Part shown: positions 13,029-22,095 of the stretch, piece by piece | Numbering within the stretch: the first letter of the stretch is position 1 | Layout of the letters: each line of letters starts with the position of its first letter | Notes under the pieces: generated by a model | Seen by the model: the letters and a program-made list of their open reading frames with translations, nothing else | Told to the model about the DNA's origin: nothing | Databases searched by the model: none | Position numbers and translations under genes: made by a program | Assembly: GCA_028284265.1 (NCBI GenBank) | Contig: JANQRZ010000017.1 | Location: 118,501 to 182,500, forward strand | DNA from: Rhodothermales bacterium | GTDB taxonomy: Bacteria; Bacteroidota; Rhodothermia; Rhodothermales; JANQRZ01 | Reading direction: 5' to 3' | DNA: 64,000 bases

Positions 13029-14060
13029 ATGGAACGAGAAGGCTCTTTCTGGCTTCCCCCCCAGTCCTCCACTACGGCGCACGAAATCGATGCGCTGTTC
13101 TACTTCATCATCATTGTCAGCGTCATCATCCAGATTGGCGTGACGTACTACATGGTGAAGTACGCTTGGAAGTACCGCCGTCGCTCACACGCTGACCGGC
13201 CTGTGGACGTCCACCCGAACAAGTGGCTGGAAATCTCATGGGTTGTCATCCCGTCGCTGCTGGTTTTCGTAGTGTTCTTCTGGGGCTTCAAGGCGTTCGT
13301 TAGCGCAGGCATCGCGCCGGACAATGCGTACCAGATCCACGTCACCGGCAAGAAGTGGCTCTGGGAGTTCGAGTATCCCAACGGCACCACCAGCGTCGAA
13401 GATCTTTACGTGCCCGTCGGCGAGCCGATAGAGTTGATTATGACCTCAACCGATGTGCTGCATTCGTTTTTCGTCCCTGAGTTTCGGGTCAAGCACGACG
13501 CGATCCCGAACCGCTACACGACGGTCTGGTTCGAGGTGAAGGAGGAGGGTACGTATCAAGTGCTCTGCACCGAGTATTGTGGCACGGCGCACTCGGAGAT
13601 GTATGCTTACGTGCATGCTGTGGACAGGGGCACCTTCAATGAATGGCTCCGTACGGGCGGCGGCAATGACAACCTCCCGCTCAACGAACTGGGGGCGAGT
13701 CTCTACGATAAGGCAGGCTGCCAAACTTGCCACTCGGTCGACGGAGTGTCAGGCACTGGCCCGACATGGCAGGGGCTGTGGCAAGCTGCACGCCCCGGTT
13801 CCGAGGAAGGCGTGGCCGACGCGAACTACATCCGCACGTCGATTGTCAATCCCAACGCCTACATCACCGAAGGCTACGAGGGCATCATGCCCGCCTACCC
13901 GAACCTCACGGACCGCGACATCAACGGTCTCATCGCCTACATCCGCGAGATCAACGGCGATTGGACGGCCGCCGACAGTGCTGCTGCCGCTGCACCCGCC
14001 GATAGCCTCGCGGCACCGGCTGACAGCCTTGCCACGCCCGACGCCGAACCTGCTGAATAG
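13029..14060 (+). CDS. coxB: Cytochrome c oxidase subunit II with fused cytochrome c (caa3 type)
   Basis: A 343-residue subunit II. Two membrane helices (about 22-44 and 68-90) are followed by a cupredoxin domain with the CuA ligands His145, Cys180, Glu182, Cys184, His188 and Met191. A cytochrome c domain is fused behind it, with CQTCH at 231-235 and a probable Met ligand at 287 (EGIMPAY). This fusion defines caa3 oxidases, which can take electrons directly from their attached haem; with the adjacent complex III it suggests direct transfer or a supercomplex. The tail repeats short Ala/Asp/Ser/Leu units. The start at 13029 was chosen because the earlier in-frame ATG at 12990 lies inside the palindrome and adds no signal. 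Confidence 0.95.
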   Translation: MEREGSFWLPPQSSTTAHEIDALFYFIIIVSVIIQIGVTYYMVKYAWKYRRRSHADRPVDVHPNKWLEISWVVIPSLLVFVVFFWGFKAFVSAGIAPDNAYQIHVTGKKWLWEFEYPNGTTSVEDLYVPVGEPIELIMTSTDVLHSFFVPEFRVKHDAIPNRYTTVWFEVKEEGTYQVLCTEYCGTAHSEMYAYVHAVDRGTFNEWLRTGGGNDNLPLNELGASLYDKAGCQTCHSVDGVSGTGPTWQGLWQAARPGSEEGVADANYIRTSIVNPNAYITEGYEGIMPAYPNLTDRDINGLIAYIREINGDWTAADSAAAAAPADSLAAPADSLATPDAEPAE

Positions 14061-14087
14061 TAGGGGTTTGATTAATCAAACCCCTAC
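14060..14087. repeat. Perfect 28-bp palindrome between coxB and coxA
   Basis: Starting on the last base of the coxB stop codon is a perfect inverted repeat: left arm GTAGGGGTTTGATT and its exact complement. It ends 17 bases before the coxA start. There is no T-run behind it, so it is probably not a terminator. The outer GTAGGGG...CCCCTAC frame is shared with the palindrome at 7068 although the centre is different, which suggests related dispersed elements rather than one operator site. Confidence 0.85.
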
Positions 14088-14104
14088 CGAACCACACAAC
14101 GATT

Positions 14105-15928
<1,824 letters not shown>

Positions 15929-15939
15929 TCTGAATCACT

Positions 15940-16746
15940 ATGGCTGTTCATCCAGCACCCATCACGTTCGATGACCCGCACGGCGGGCATGGGCACGGCG
16001 ACGGCGCAGGCCACCCGCCGCACCTCAAGCACTACTTCGTCTCGTCCGAGCAGCAGTTCGACGCCTCGAAGCTGGGGATGTGGCTCTTCCTCGTAACGGA
16101 AATTCTGCTCTTCGGCGGGATGTTCGTCGCCTACGGCATCTACCGCTCCATGTATCCCGAACTGTTCACCGAGGCGAGCACGCAGCTCGACACGGTGATG
16201 GGCGCGGTCAACACGGCGGTTCTGCTCCTCAGTTCGCTGACAGTCGCATGGTCAATCCGGGCGATCCAGTTGGGCAACAAGAAGCTCTGCTTCTGGCTGC
16301 TCGTGGCGACCGTCGCGCTCGCCGGGATGTTCATGGTGGTCAAGTATTTCGAGTACACCCACAAGTTCGATCTCGGCATCTTCCCCGGCGAGGAGATGGT
16401 TTACGCCGAAGGGACGACCTTCACGTTGCCCGGACTCGGTGAGGAGAACTTCGGCCCAGCGGTTGATGAGCATGCCGCCGAAGGAGACGACCACCACTAC
16501 GTGCCGGGCGATCACGGTCTCACCAACCAGCGCGCCGGGCTATTCTTTTCGATCTACTACATGATGACCGGCATCCACGGTCTCCACGTTCTGATCGGCA
16601 TGATTGCCATCGGGATTCTGGCTGTGAAGACGTGGCGCGGCAAATACTCTGCTGAGTGGTACACGCCCATCGAGAACGTCGGGCTGTACTGGCACGTCGT
16701 GGACGTGATCTGGATTTTCCTCTTCCCGCTGATGTACCTGATCTAG
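15940..16746 (+). CDS. coxC: Cytochrome c oxidase subunit III
   Basis: A 268-residue membrane protein with a His/Gly-rich N-terminus (residues ~10-30), then five or six helices. The start of helix one (SKLGMWLFLVTEILLFGGMFVAY) and the last helices (YYMMTGIHGLHVLIGM and ENVGLYWHVVDVIWIFLFP) are highly typical of subunit III. A hydrophilic insertion rich in Glu, Asp and His lies at about 145-190. Subunit III stabilises subunit I and proton uptake. It ends with TAG, five bases before the next start. Confidence 0.95.
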   Translation: MAVHPAPITFDDPHGGHGHGDGAGHPPHLKHYFVSSEQQFDASKLGMWLFLVTEILLFGGMFVAYGIYRSMYPELFTEASTQLDTVMGAVNTAVLLLSSLTVAWSIRAIQLGNKKLCFWLLVATVALAGMFMVVKYFEYTHKFDLGIFPGEEMVYAEGTTFTLPGLGEENFGPAVDEHAAEGDDHHYVPGDHGLTNQRAGLFFSIYYMMTGIHGLHVLIGMIAIGILAVKTWRGKYSAEWYTPIENVGLYWHVVDVIWIFLFPLMYLI

Positions 16747-16751
16747 CTAGC

Positions 16752-17237
16752 ATGGCTGAAAACGCTCATACTTCCTCCGGTCACGACGACGGGCATCACG
16801 GACACCACATCATCCCGCTCGGTGTCCTACTCAAGGTGTTCGGCGCGCTCATCTTCCTGACGATCCTGACCGTCGTGCTCGGACTCTGGGAGCGCGACGG
16901 GACGATCCATCTCGGTGCGCTCAGCGTGCCTGTCGCGCTCGGCATCGCGGGCGTCAAGGCGACGCTCGTGGCGATGTTCTTCATGGCACTGAAGTACGAC
17001 ACCCGCGTCAATGCGCTGGCGTTCTCCCTCAGCATTGTCTTCCTCGTCGTCTTTTTCGTCTTCACCTTCCTCGACACCGGCTTCCGCGACACGTTCAACG
17101 AATGGCCTGACACGCCCATTGACGAGCGGGAGCTACAGGAACTCCGGCTTCAGGAGCGCAATGAAGCGTTGCAACCTGCCTTTGAGGCACAGCCGCTCGT
17201 GTTGCCCGGCGACACGGCGCTTATCCGCACGCCCTGA
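16752..17237 (+). CDS. coxD: Cytochrome c oxidase subunit IV (CtaF/CoxD-like)
   Basis: A 161-residue protein with a His-rich start (residues 8-20), and three membrane helices (about 22-44, 55-78 and 84-106), matching the prokaryotic subunit IV family, which contains a conserved VKATLVAMFFMALKYD stretch seen here at about 68-83. A ~50-residue charged tail follows. The start at 16752 is favoured over an upstream in-frame ATG that overlaps coxC. It belongs to the oxidase operon and is followed after six bases by a small membrane gene. Confidence 0.88.
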   Translation: MAENAHTSSGHDDGHHGHHIIPLGVLLKVFGALIFLTILTVVLGLWERDGTIHLGALSVPVALGIAGVKATLVAMFFMALKYDTRVNALAFSLSIVFLVVFFVFTFLDTGFRDTFNEWPDTPIDERELQELRLQERNEALQPAFEAQPLVLPGDTALIRTP

Positions 17238-17243
17238 CCCGTC

Positions 17244-17558
17244 ATGACGCTCGCCGCCTTCATCGCCGGGTTCGTCCTGATCGCCATGCCGGTGATTGTC
17301 CTGATGGCGGTCTGGGCGTCGGTCACGCTCTGGCGGGTGCTGTTCCCCGAGCGGCCGCTCCCGCTCGTTCGGGATGAGACGATGGCCCGCCGTGCCGCCG
17401 TCGCACGCGGTGAGTCGGTCAAGGTCGGGTTCCGAGAGATTCACGAGGACATGCGCGTGCATACCCGCGAACTCGCCCGTCCCTACCATCACGCCGGTGG
17501 GCACTCCGACGGATTCCCCGCCTCGTGGCTCGAAGATCTCGACCGGCGACGGAATTGA
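17244..17558 (+). CDS. Small single-helix membrane protein at the end of the oxidase operon
   Basis: A 104-residue protein with one N-terminal membrane helix (about 5-32) and a basic, soluble remainder containing RETMARRA-like and HEDMRVHTRELARPYHH segments. No family is recognised. It starts six bases after coxD and ends the respiratory operon, so it is probably an assembly or stabilising factor of the oxidase; that is inference from position only. Confidence 0.75.
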   Translation: MTLAAFIAGFVLIAMPVIVLMAVWASVTLWRVLFPERPLPLVRDETMARRAAVARGESVKVGFREIHEDMRVHTRELARPYHHAGGHSDGFPASWLEDLDRRRN

Positions 17559-17559
17559 A

Positions 17560-17634
17560 GAGCAGTTATTAGCTCTTGGCTTTTAGTGCGTGGCCCGAAA
17601 GCAAGAAGCTAAAAGCTGAAAGCCAACAGCCAAC
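17560..17634. repeat. Imperfect AGCTAAAAGC-type inverted repeat upstream of metF
   Basis: The spacer between the oxidase operon and metF holds TTGGCTTTTAG (17576-17586) and, about 20 bases later, CTAAAAGCTGAAAGCC, an imperfect inverted copy. The low-complexity A/G/C/T units differ from the surrounding high-GC sequence. It could fold into a hairpin that ends the respiratory transcript, although no T-run follows, or represent a dispersed intergenic repeat. Confidence 0.5.
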
Positions 17635-17635
17635 C

Positions 17636-18592
17636 ATGAAAGTCACCGAGCATTTCGAGCGGGCCTCCGAGCCGCTCATTTCTTACGAGATCATCCCGCC
17701 CAAGCGCGGAGGGTCGCTCCAAGGCGTCTTCGACATCGTCGAGCAGGTGCTGCCGTTCGATCCGCCGTTCATCGACGTGACCGGGCACTCGGCGGAGGTC
17801 TACTACGAGGAGATGCCGGACGGCACGATCCGCCGTCACGTCAAGCGCAAGCGGCCCGGCACGCTCGGCCTCTGTGCGGCGATCCAGTACCGCTTCGGGA
17901 TCGACACCGTCCCGCACCTGCTCTGTCAGGGCTTCACCCGCGAAGAGACCGAGGACGCCCTCATCGAACTGAACTACCTCGGGGTGCAGAACGTCATGGC
18001 GCTGCGCGGCGACGACAAGGGCGTGCCGCCGAAGAAAGCCGCACACCGCTCGGTAAATGAGACCACGCAAGACCTCGTCGGGCAGATTCAGGACATGAAC
18101 CGAGGACAATTCCTCGACGACCTGATCGACGGTGCCCCGACGGACTTCTGCATCGGCGTGGCGGGCTACCCGGAGAAGCACTTCGAGTCGCCGAACCCGA
18201 CGTGGGACGTGCTCAACCTCAAACGCAAAGTGGACGCGGGGGCCGATTACGTCGTGACCCAGATGTTCTTCGACAACCGGCACTATTTCGACTTCGTCGA
18301 GCGCTGCCGCGAGGTCGGGATCACCGTTCCCATCGTGCCGGGCCTGAAGCTCCTCACCACGAAGCGCCACCTACACTCGCTGCCGCGCACCTTCCACATC
18401 GAAATACCCGAAGCCCTTGCCGCCGAGGTGGAGGCGGCGGACGACAAGAATGTGGCGGAGGTTGGCATCCAGTGGGCGATCCAGCAGAGCGAGGAGTTGA
18501 TGAGCGCGGGCGTCCCCTCGGTGCACTTCTACGTCATGCAGACCGCCAAGCACGTCACCCGCGTCGTCGAGGCCCTGCGGAAGATGGCCTAA
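17636..18592 (+). CDS. metF: Methylenetetrahydrofolate reductase
   Basis: A 318-residue TIM-barrel flavoprotein that reduces 5,10-methylene-THF to 5-methyl-THF for methionine synthesis. Family landmarks are the SYEIIPPKRGGS start, FIDVTGHSAEVYYEE, LCQGFTREETEDALIELNYLGVQNVMALRGD and the C-terminal HFYVMQTAKHVTRVVEALRKM. The ATG at 17636 is preferred because upstream in-frame sequence is repeat-derived. The B12 operon at 47.5 kb is functionally linked in principle, since methyl-THF is the substrate of B12-dependent methionine synthase; no metH is present here. Confidence 0.95.
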   Translation: MKVTEHFERASEPLISYEIIPPKRGGSLQGVFDIVEQVLPFDPPFIDVTGHSAEVYYEEMPDGTIRRHVKRKRPGTLGLCAAIQYRFGIDTVPHLLCQGFTREETEDALIELNYLGVQNVMALRGDDKGVPPKKAAHRSVNETTQDLVGQIQDMNRGQFLDDLIDGAPTDFCIGVAGYPEKHFESPNPTWDVLNLKRKVDAGADYVVTQMFFDNRHYFDFVERCREVGITVPIVPGLKLLTTKRHLHSLPRTFHIEIPEALAAEVEAADDKNVAEVGIQWAIQQSEELMSAGVPSVHFYVMQTAKHVTRVVEALRKMA

Positions 18593-18598
18593 CGAAGC

Positions 18599-19720
18599 TT
18601 ACCGCATCGGGTCTTCGGTGGGAGCCGGGTTCGTGAGGAGACCGGCAGAGGCGGGTTCAGTGCGTTGGAGGAGGCGGTCGAGCGATGCCCAGACCAACTC
18701 GCCCATCGTGTCGCAGACGGCGAAGGTGCGGTCGTCGTAGTGCTCCGTGAGTTGCTGGCCGAGGCGTTGGACGTGGTCGGTCGGGGCGATGAGGTCCTCG
18801 CGCATCACGTCCATCAGCGCGCTGTACCGACCGTGGCTGACCCGGAGTCGGCCCGCGATCAGCGCTCGCTCCTCACGCTGGTACTGATCTACCGTCTTCG
18901 GCCCCATGAACTCCATCCCGAGGGCGATGATGGCGTTGTTCTGTGGGTAGAACTGGGGGAAGTAGACCTGCTTGCGCCAGTGGTGGCTCTGCTGGTCGAA
19001 GTCGAGCGGGCGCATCCGGTACTGCATCTTCTCGAAGTCCGGCGTGATGTCGATCACGAAGTTGCCCGAGTGCATATCCCCGAGCAAGCGGACAAAGCAC
19101 AACTCGTTGAACTTGACGAACTCCTTCGCCAGCCGGACTTGGTCGAAGCGGTTCTCCGGCATGTACTCGCGCATGAACTGGTCGCCCGGCACCCCGATGA
19201 TGTGTTCCTCAATGAGCGACTGCCCGGAGATGAAGTAGTTGATTCGGTTGGGCGAGAGGATGTGCTCTAGCTCCAGCCCGTAGACTCGGTTCGCGTCGAC
19301 GCGCTTGACGTAGAAGTAGTCAAAGTTCTCGTTGAGCCGGTTGACGATGCGGACGCGGAACGGCAGCGTGTTGCCGTAGTGGCAGAGGTCGATCCGCTCG
19401 ATGTAGAGGTGCTCGACGGTGGAGAAGTCCCCATCGGACTTGAGGAGAGCGTAGGTCAGGCGAAGGTGGTCGTGGATTTCCTGCATCTCCGCCGGGCCGT
19501 AGAAGACGGTACTCCAGAGCGTGTCGTTGCCGTGCTCATCGTAGAGCGCGACGGCATTGTCATAGCGGAGGAGGTTCGAGTAGCGGACACCCGCGTCGTG
19601 GAGGCGGTTGTAGCGCGTGAGGTACTCCGCGAGGAAGTCGCTGACAGGGTACGTCGGCTTCTTCTTCGAGATGAGGTTGCGTACTCGTGACGGCGAGTGG
19701 TCGGAATGAGCGTCGTCCAT
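18599..19720 (-). CDS. Protein with kinase/aminoglycoside-phosphotransferase-like motifs, function unknown
   Basis: A 373-residue soluble protein. I do not recognise a named family, but the order of motifs suggests a kinase fold: a lysine-bearing strand FDYFYVKRVD (Lys139) followed by an acidic helix (Glu150, Glu152), then LLGDMHSGNFVID (about 212-224), similar to the catalytic loop of phosphotransferases (Asp215, Asn220), and RPLDFDQ (238-243) in the place of the metal-binding DFG/DFD. A Gly-rich nucleotide loop is not obvious. It lies three bases downstream of bshA on the same strand and is probably co-transcribed. It could phosphorylate a small molecule or be a pseudokinase. Confidence 0.75.
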   Translation of the reverse strand: MDDAHSDHSPSRVRNLISKKKPTYPVSDFLAEYLTRYNRLHDAGVRYSNLLRYDNAVALYDEHGNDTLWSTVFYGPAEMQEIHDHLRLTYALLKSDGDFSTVEHLYIERIDLCHYGNTLPFRVRIVNRLNENFDYFYVKRVDANRVYGLELEHILSPNRINYFISGQSLIEEHIIGVPGDQFMREYMPENRFDQVRLAKEFVKFNELCFVRLLGDMHSGNFVIDITPDFEKMQYRMRPLDFDQQSHHWRKQVYFPQFYPQNNAIIALGMEFMGPKTVDQYQREERALIAGRLRVSHGRYSALMDVMREDLIAPTDHVQRLGQQLTEHYDDRTFAVCDTMGELVWASLDRLLQRTEPASAGLLTNPAPTEDPMR

Positions 19721-19723
19721 CGC

Positions 19724-20908
19724 TCAGGCGCAGCCTCCCACTGGGGCGGGATCGGCGTTTTCCACACGGTCGATCATCTGCTGGTAGAACCCTTCGTACT
19801 GCGGCACGATGCGGTCGATGTCGAACTGCTCAACGGCGCGTTGGCGGGCGGCTTTTGCCATGCGCTCATGGAGTGTCGAATCGGTGAGGATACGATGCGT
19901 GGCGTCAGTCAGGCAGTCGATGTCGGCGAGGGGGCAGAGGAAGCCGGTCTCGCCATGCACGTTCAACTCCGGCAGGCCGCCGATATCGGATGAGACCACC
20001 GGGACACCGCAGGACATCGCCTCCAGCGCGGCGAGGCCGAAGGTTTCTGAGCCGGACGGCATCAGAAAAACATCCGCCACGGACAGAATCTCTTCGATGG
20101 GTTCCTGCTTGCCGAGGAAGCGCACGTCGCCGTAGACCCCGAGTTCGCGGGCGAGCGCTTCGGCAGCCGGGCGGTCCGGGCCGTCGCCGACGAGCAGGAG
20201 CTTGACGCCGGGACCGTTGCCGTTGAGGCCGCCCTCGTGCAGTCGGTGGAAGACGTGGACCACATCGCCAGCCCGCTTGACTTCGCGGAAGTTGGAGACG
20301 TGAATCAGGAGCTTCTCGCCGTTCGGCGCGATGGCCTGCTTGAAGTGACCCTTTTGCTGCCGCGTGAAGCGGTCCGTATCGACGAAGTTGGGGATCACCT
20401 CGATCTCGCGCTCGACCTCGAAGTGCCCGTGCGTCTCGCGGCGGAGGTAGTCCGACACCGCCGTCACGCCATCCGAGGCGTTGATGGCATGCGTGACGAC
20501 TGGCGCAAACGATGGGTCCTGCCCGACGAGGGTGATGTCTGTCCCGTGGAGCGTCGTGACGACGGGGATGTGGATGCCTTCGCACGCGAGAATCTGCCGG
20601 GCGAGGACGGCGCTCGTGGCGTGGGGGATCGCGTAGTGGACGTGGAGCAGGTCGAGTTGCTCATGCTTGACCACGTCGATCATCTTGCTCGTCAGCGCGA
20701 GCGAATAGGGCGGATACTCGAAGAGAGGGTAGGTGTTGACCCGGACCTCGTGGAAATAGATGTGTTCGGTGACGTGGGTGAGGCGTTGAGGTGGGGCGTA
20801 GGCGATGAAGTGGATCTCGTGCCCGCGCCGTGCGAGTGCTTTGCCAAGTTCGGTGGCTACGACGCCGGAGCCGCCGTAGGTCGGGTAACAGGTGATGCCG
20901 ATGCGCAT
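19724..20908 (-). CDS. bshA: N-acetyl-alpha-D-glucosaminyl L-malate synthase (bacillithiol synthesis)
   Basis: A 394-residue GT4 glycosyltransferase with two Rossmann domains. The N-terminus MRIGITCYPTYGGSGVVATELG, the segment LLHVHYAIPHA and the HGTDITLVG loop are characteristic of BshA, which joins UDP-GlcNAc and L-malate in the first step of bacillithiol synthesis. The C-terminal domain has PSGSETFGLAALEAMSCGVPVVSS, the usual sugar-nucleotide-binding motif. Bacillithiol is the low-molecular thiol of many Bacteroidota and Firmicutes. bshB and bshC are not in the window. The gene is followed closely by the kinase-like gene. Confidence 0.93.
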   Translation of the reverse strand: MRIGITCYPTYGGSGVVATELGKALARRGHEIHFIAYAPPQRLTHVTEHIYFHEVRVNTYPLFEYPPYSLALTSKMIDVVKHEQLDLLHVHYAIPHATSAVLARQILACEGIHIPVVTTLHGTDITLVGQDPSFAPVVTHAINASDGVTAVSDYLRRETHGHFEVEREIEVIPNFVDTDRFTRQQKGHFKQAIAPNGEKLLIHVSNFREVKRAGDVVHVFHRLHEGGLNGNGPGVKLLLVGDGPDRPAAEALARELGVYGDVRFLGKQEPIEEILSVADVFLMPSGSETFGLAALEAMSCGVPVVSSDIGGLPELNVHGETGFLCPLADIDCLTDATHRILTDSTLHERMAKAARQRAVEQFDIDRIVPQYEGFYQQMIDRVENADPAPVGGCA

Positions 20909-21051
20909 GAACGCTACGGGTCGGTAGAAGAGAATCGGTGAGGCAGGTAGGAGTTGGGAAACTCCGCTGCTGTGAGATAAGTTGCGGGCTGGTGGGCCGT
21001 GCTACAGGCGTAGCTGTGCGGTCCGTATCTTTTTCCTACCGCCTTATCCCC

Positions 21052-21654
21052 ATGCCCATGCGCCCGTTCCGCTTCGCTCTTCTCGCTACCCTCTTCGCTA
21101 TCGCTCCACTCGCCCACGCCCAACTCATCCCGAGCTTCGGCGTCGCTGGAGGGCTCAACTTCGGCTCGCTGTCCGATGCGGCGGGGGCAGACTTGGAAAG
21201 CTCGACAGGCTACCACATCGGCCTCTTCGGCGATTTCGGTTTCGGCCCACTCGCGGCCCGCGCCTCGGTGCTCTATGTCAGGGCGGGTGATATCGTGCTG
21301 GACCCCACGGGCCTCACGAATTCTGATGCTAGCGTTGCCTACATCGCCATCCCTATCGACTTCCAGTACCGCTTCCCGTCGCCGCTGCTGAAACCCTATG
21401 CGCTCCTCGGCCCCGAATTCCGATTCGCCACGGGGGATATTGCGGACGCTGACGGGAGCCGCAGCACCTCGGTAGCGGTTAACGTGGGCGTCGGGGCGCA
21501 GCTTGCGGCGCTCGTCGGTCCGAAGGTGTTTGCTGAGCTACGCTACGCGTTTGACGTGAGTGGCTTTTTCGAGGAGCGGGAGCTCCTCGGGGTCACAGTG
21601 GACGACACGTTTAAGGTCAATGTGTTCTTCCTCCGCGTCGGCGTCGGTCTCTGA
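21052..21654 (+). CDS. Outer-membrane beta-barrel protein (porin family, small)
   Basis: A 200-residue protein with a signal peptide ending at AHA-Q (about residue 23) and alternating hydrophobic strands rich in Gly and aromatic residues, such as GGLNFGSLSD, GYHIGLFGDFGFG, LKPYALLGPEFRF and VFFLRVGVGL at the end. This resembles the eight-stranded PorT/OmpW-like outer-membrane barrels common in Bacteroidota. The function is unknown. TATCTTTT at about 21026 resembles the -7 element of Bacteroidota promoters but lacks a clear -33 partner. It diverges from bshA and is followed by a hairpin terminator. Confidence 0.8.
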   Translation: MPMRPFRFALLATLFAIAPLAHAQLIPSFGVAGGLNFGSLSDAAGADLESSTGYHIGLFGDFGFGPLAARASVLYVRAGDIVLDPTGLTNSDASVAYIAIPIDFQYRFPSPLLKPYALLGPEFRFATGDIADADGSRSTSVAVNVGVGAQLAALVGPKVFAELRYAFDVSGFFEERELLGVTVDDTFKVNVFFLRVGVGL

Positions 21655-21672
21655 TTACTACGAACGGATAGC

Positions 21673-21710
21673 AAAAAGAGGGAGCTACCGTGGTGGTGGC
21701 TCCCTCTCTT
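21673..21710. terminator. Bidirectional hairpin terminator
   Basis: Arms GAGGGAGC and GCTCCCTC (21678-21685 and 21699-21706) extend inwards by ACC/GGT pairing. On the minus strand the hairpin is followed by TTTTT, a good rho-independent terminator for the lipoprotein gene ending at 21736; on the plus strand it is followed by TCTT and could also end the beta-barrel gene. Confidence 0.8.
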
Positions 21711-21735
21711 GCATCAAGTAAGGATAGGTGTGTTC

Positions 21736-22092
21736 CTACAATTGCTCTATCACGACTGGAGCCCATCTTGTGTCTGCGAGGAAGCGGACCCCCATCGACT
21801 CTACTTTGACTAGCTCTGCTTCCTCTCCATCTTCAGGTGCCCGATAGATCAGGACAGTCACGATTTTACTTTCTTGGACTCGCTCTAAAATGTCTATGGA
21901 TACCTTTCTGTCAGCCTCAAGAAAGGTGAGCAAAGAGGAATCCATAGTGGAAGATTGGTTCGGGATACTTTCTCCTGTGTGCAGAAGAAAGTAGAAGGGT
22001 TCGCCTGTACTGTTTACGATGACGAGTTCTCCTTCTTTCCCTCCGAAACAACCTGAGAGCAGAAGCAGGAGAATACAGAGCAGAATCCGCAT
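21736..22092 (-). CDS. Small hypothetical lipoprotein, AT-richer than its surroundings
   Basis: A 118-residue protein with a short lipoprotein signal and lipobox LLSGC (Cys15). The mature part has no recognised domain and is acidic with short beta-like segments. Base composition across 21.66-22.1 kb is visibly lower in GC than neighbours, and codons ending in A/T are frequent, which suggests recent acquisition. It lies three bases downstream of the baeRF-like gene on the same strand and ends at the terminator. Confidence 0.65.
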   Translation of the reverse strand: MRILLCILLLLLSGCFGGKEGELVIVNSTGEPFYFLLHTGESIPNQSSTMDSSLLTFLEADRKVSIDILERVQESKIVTVLIYRAPEDGEEAELVKVESMGVRFLADTRWAPVVIEQL

Positions 22093-22095
22093 CAG

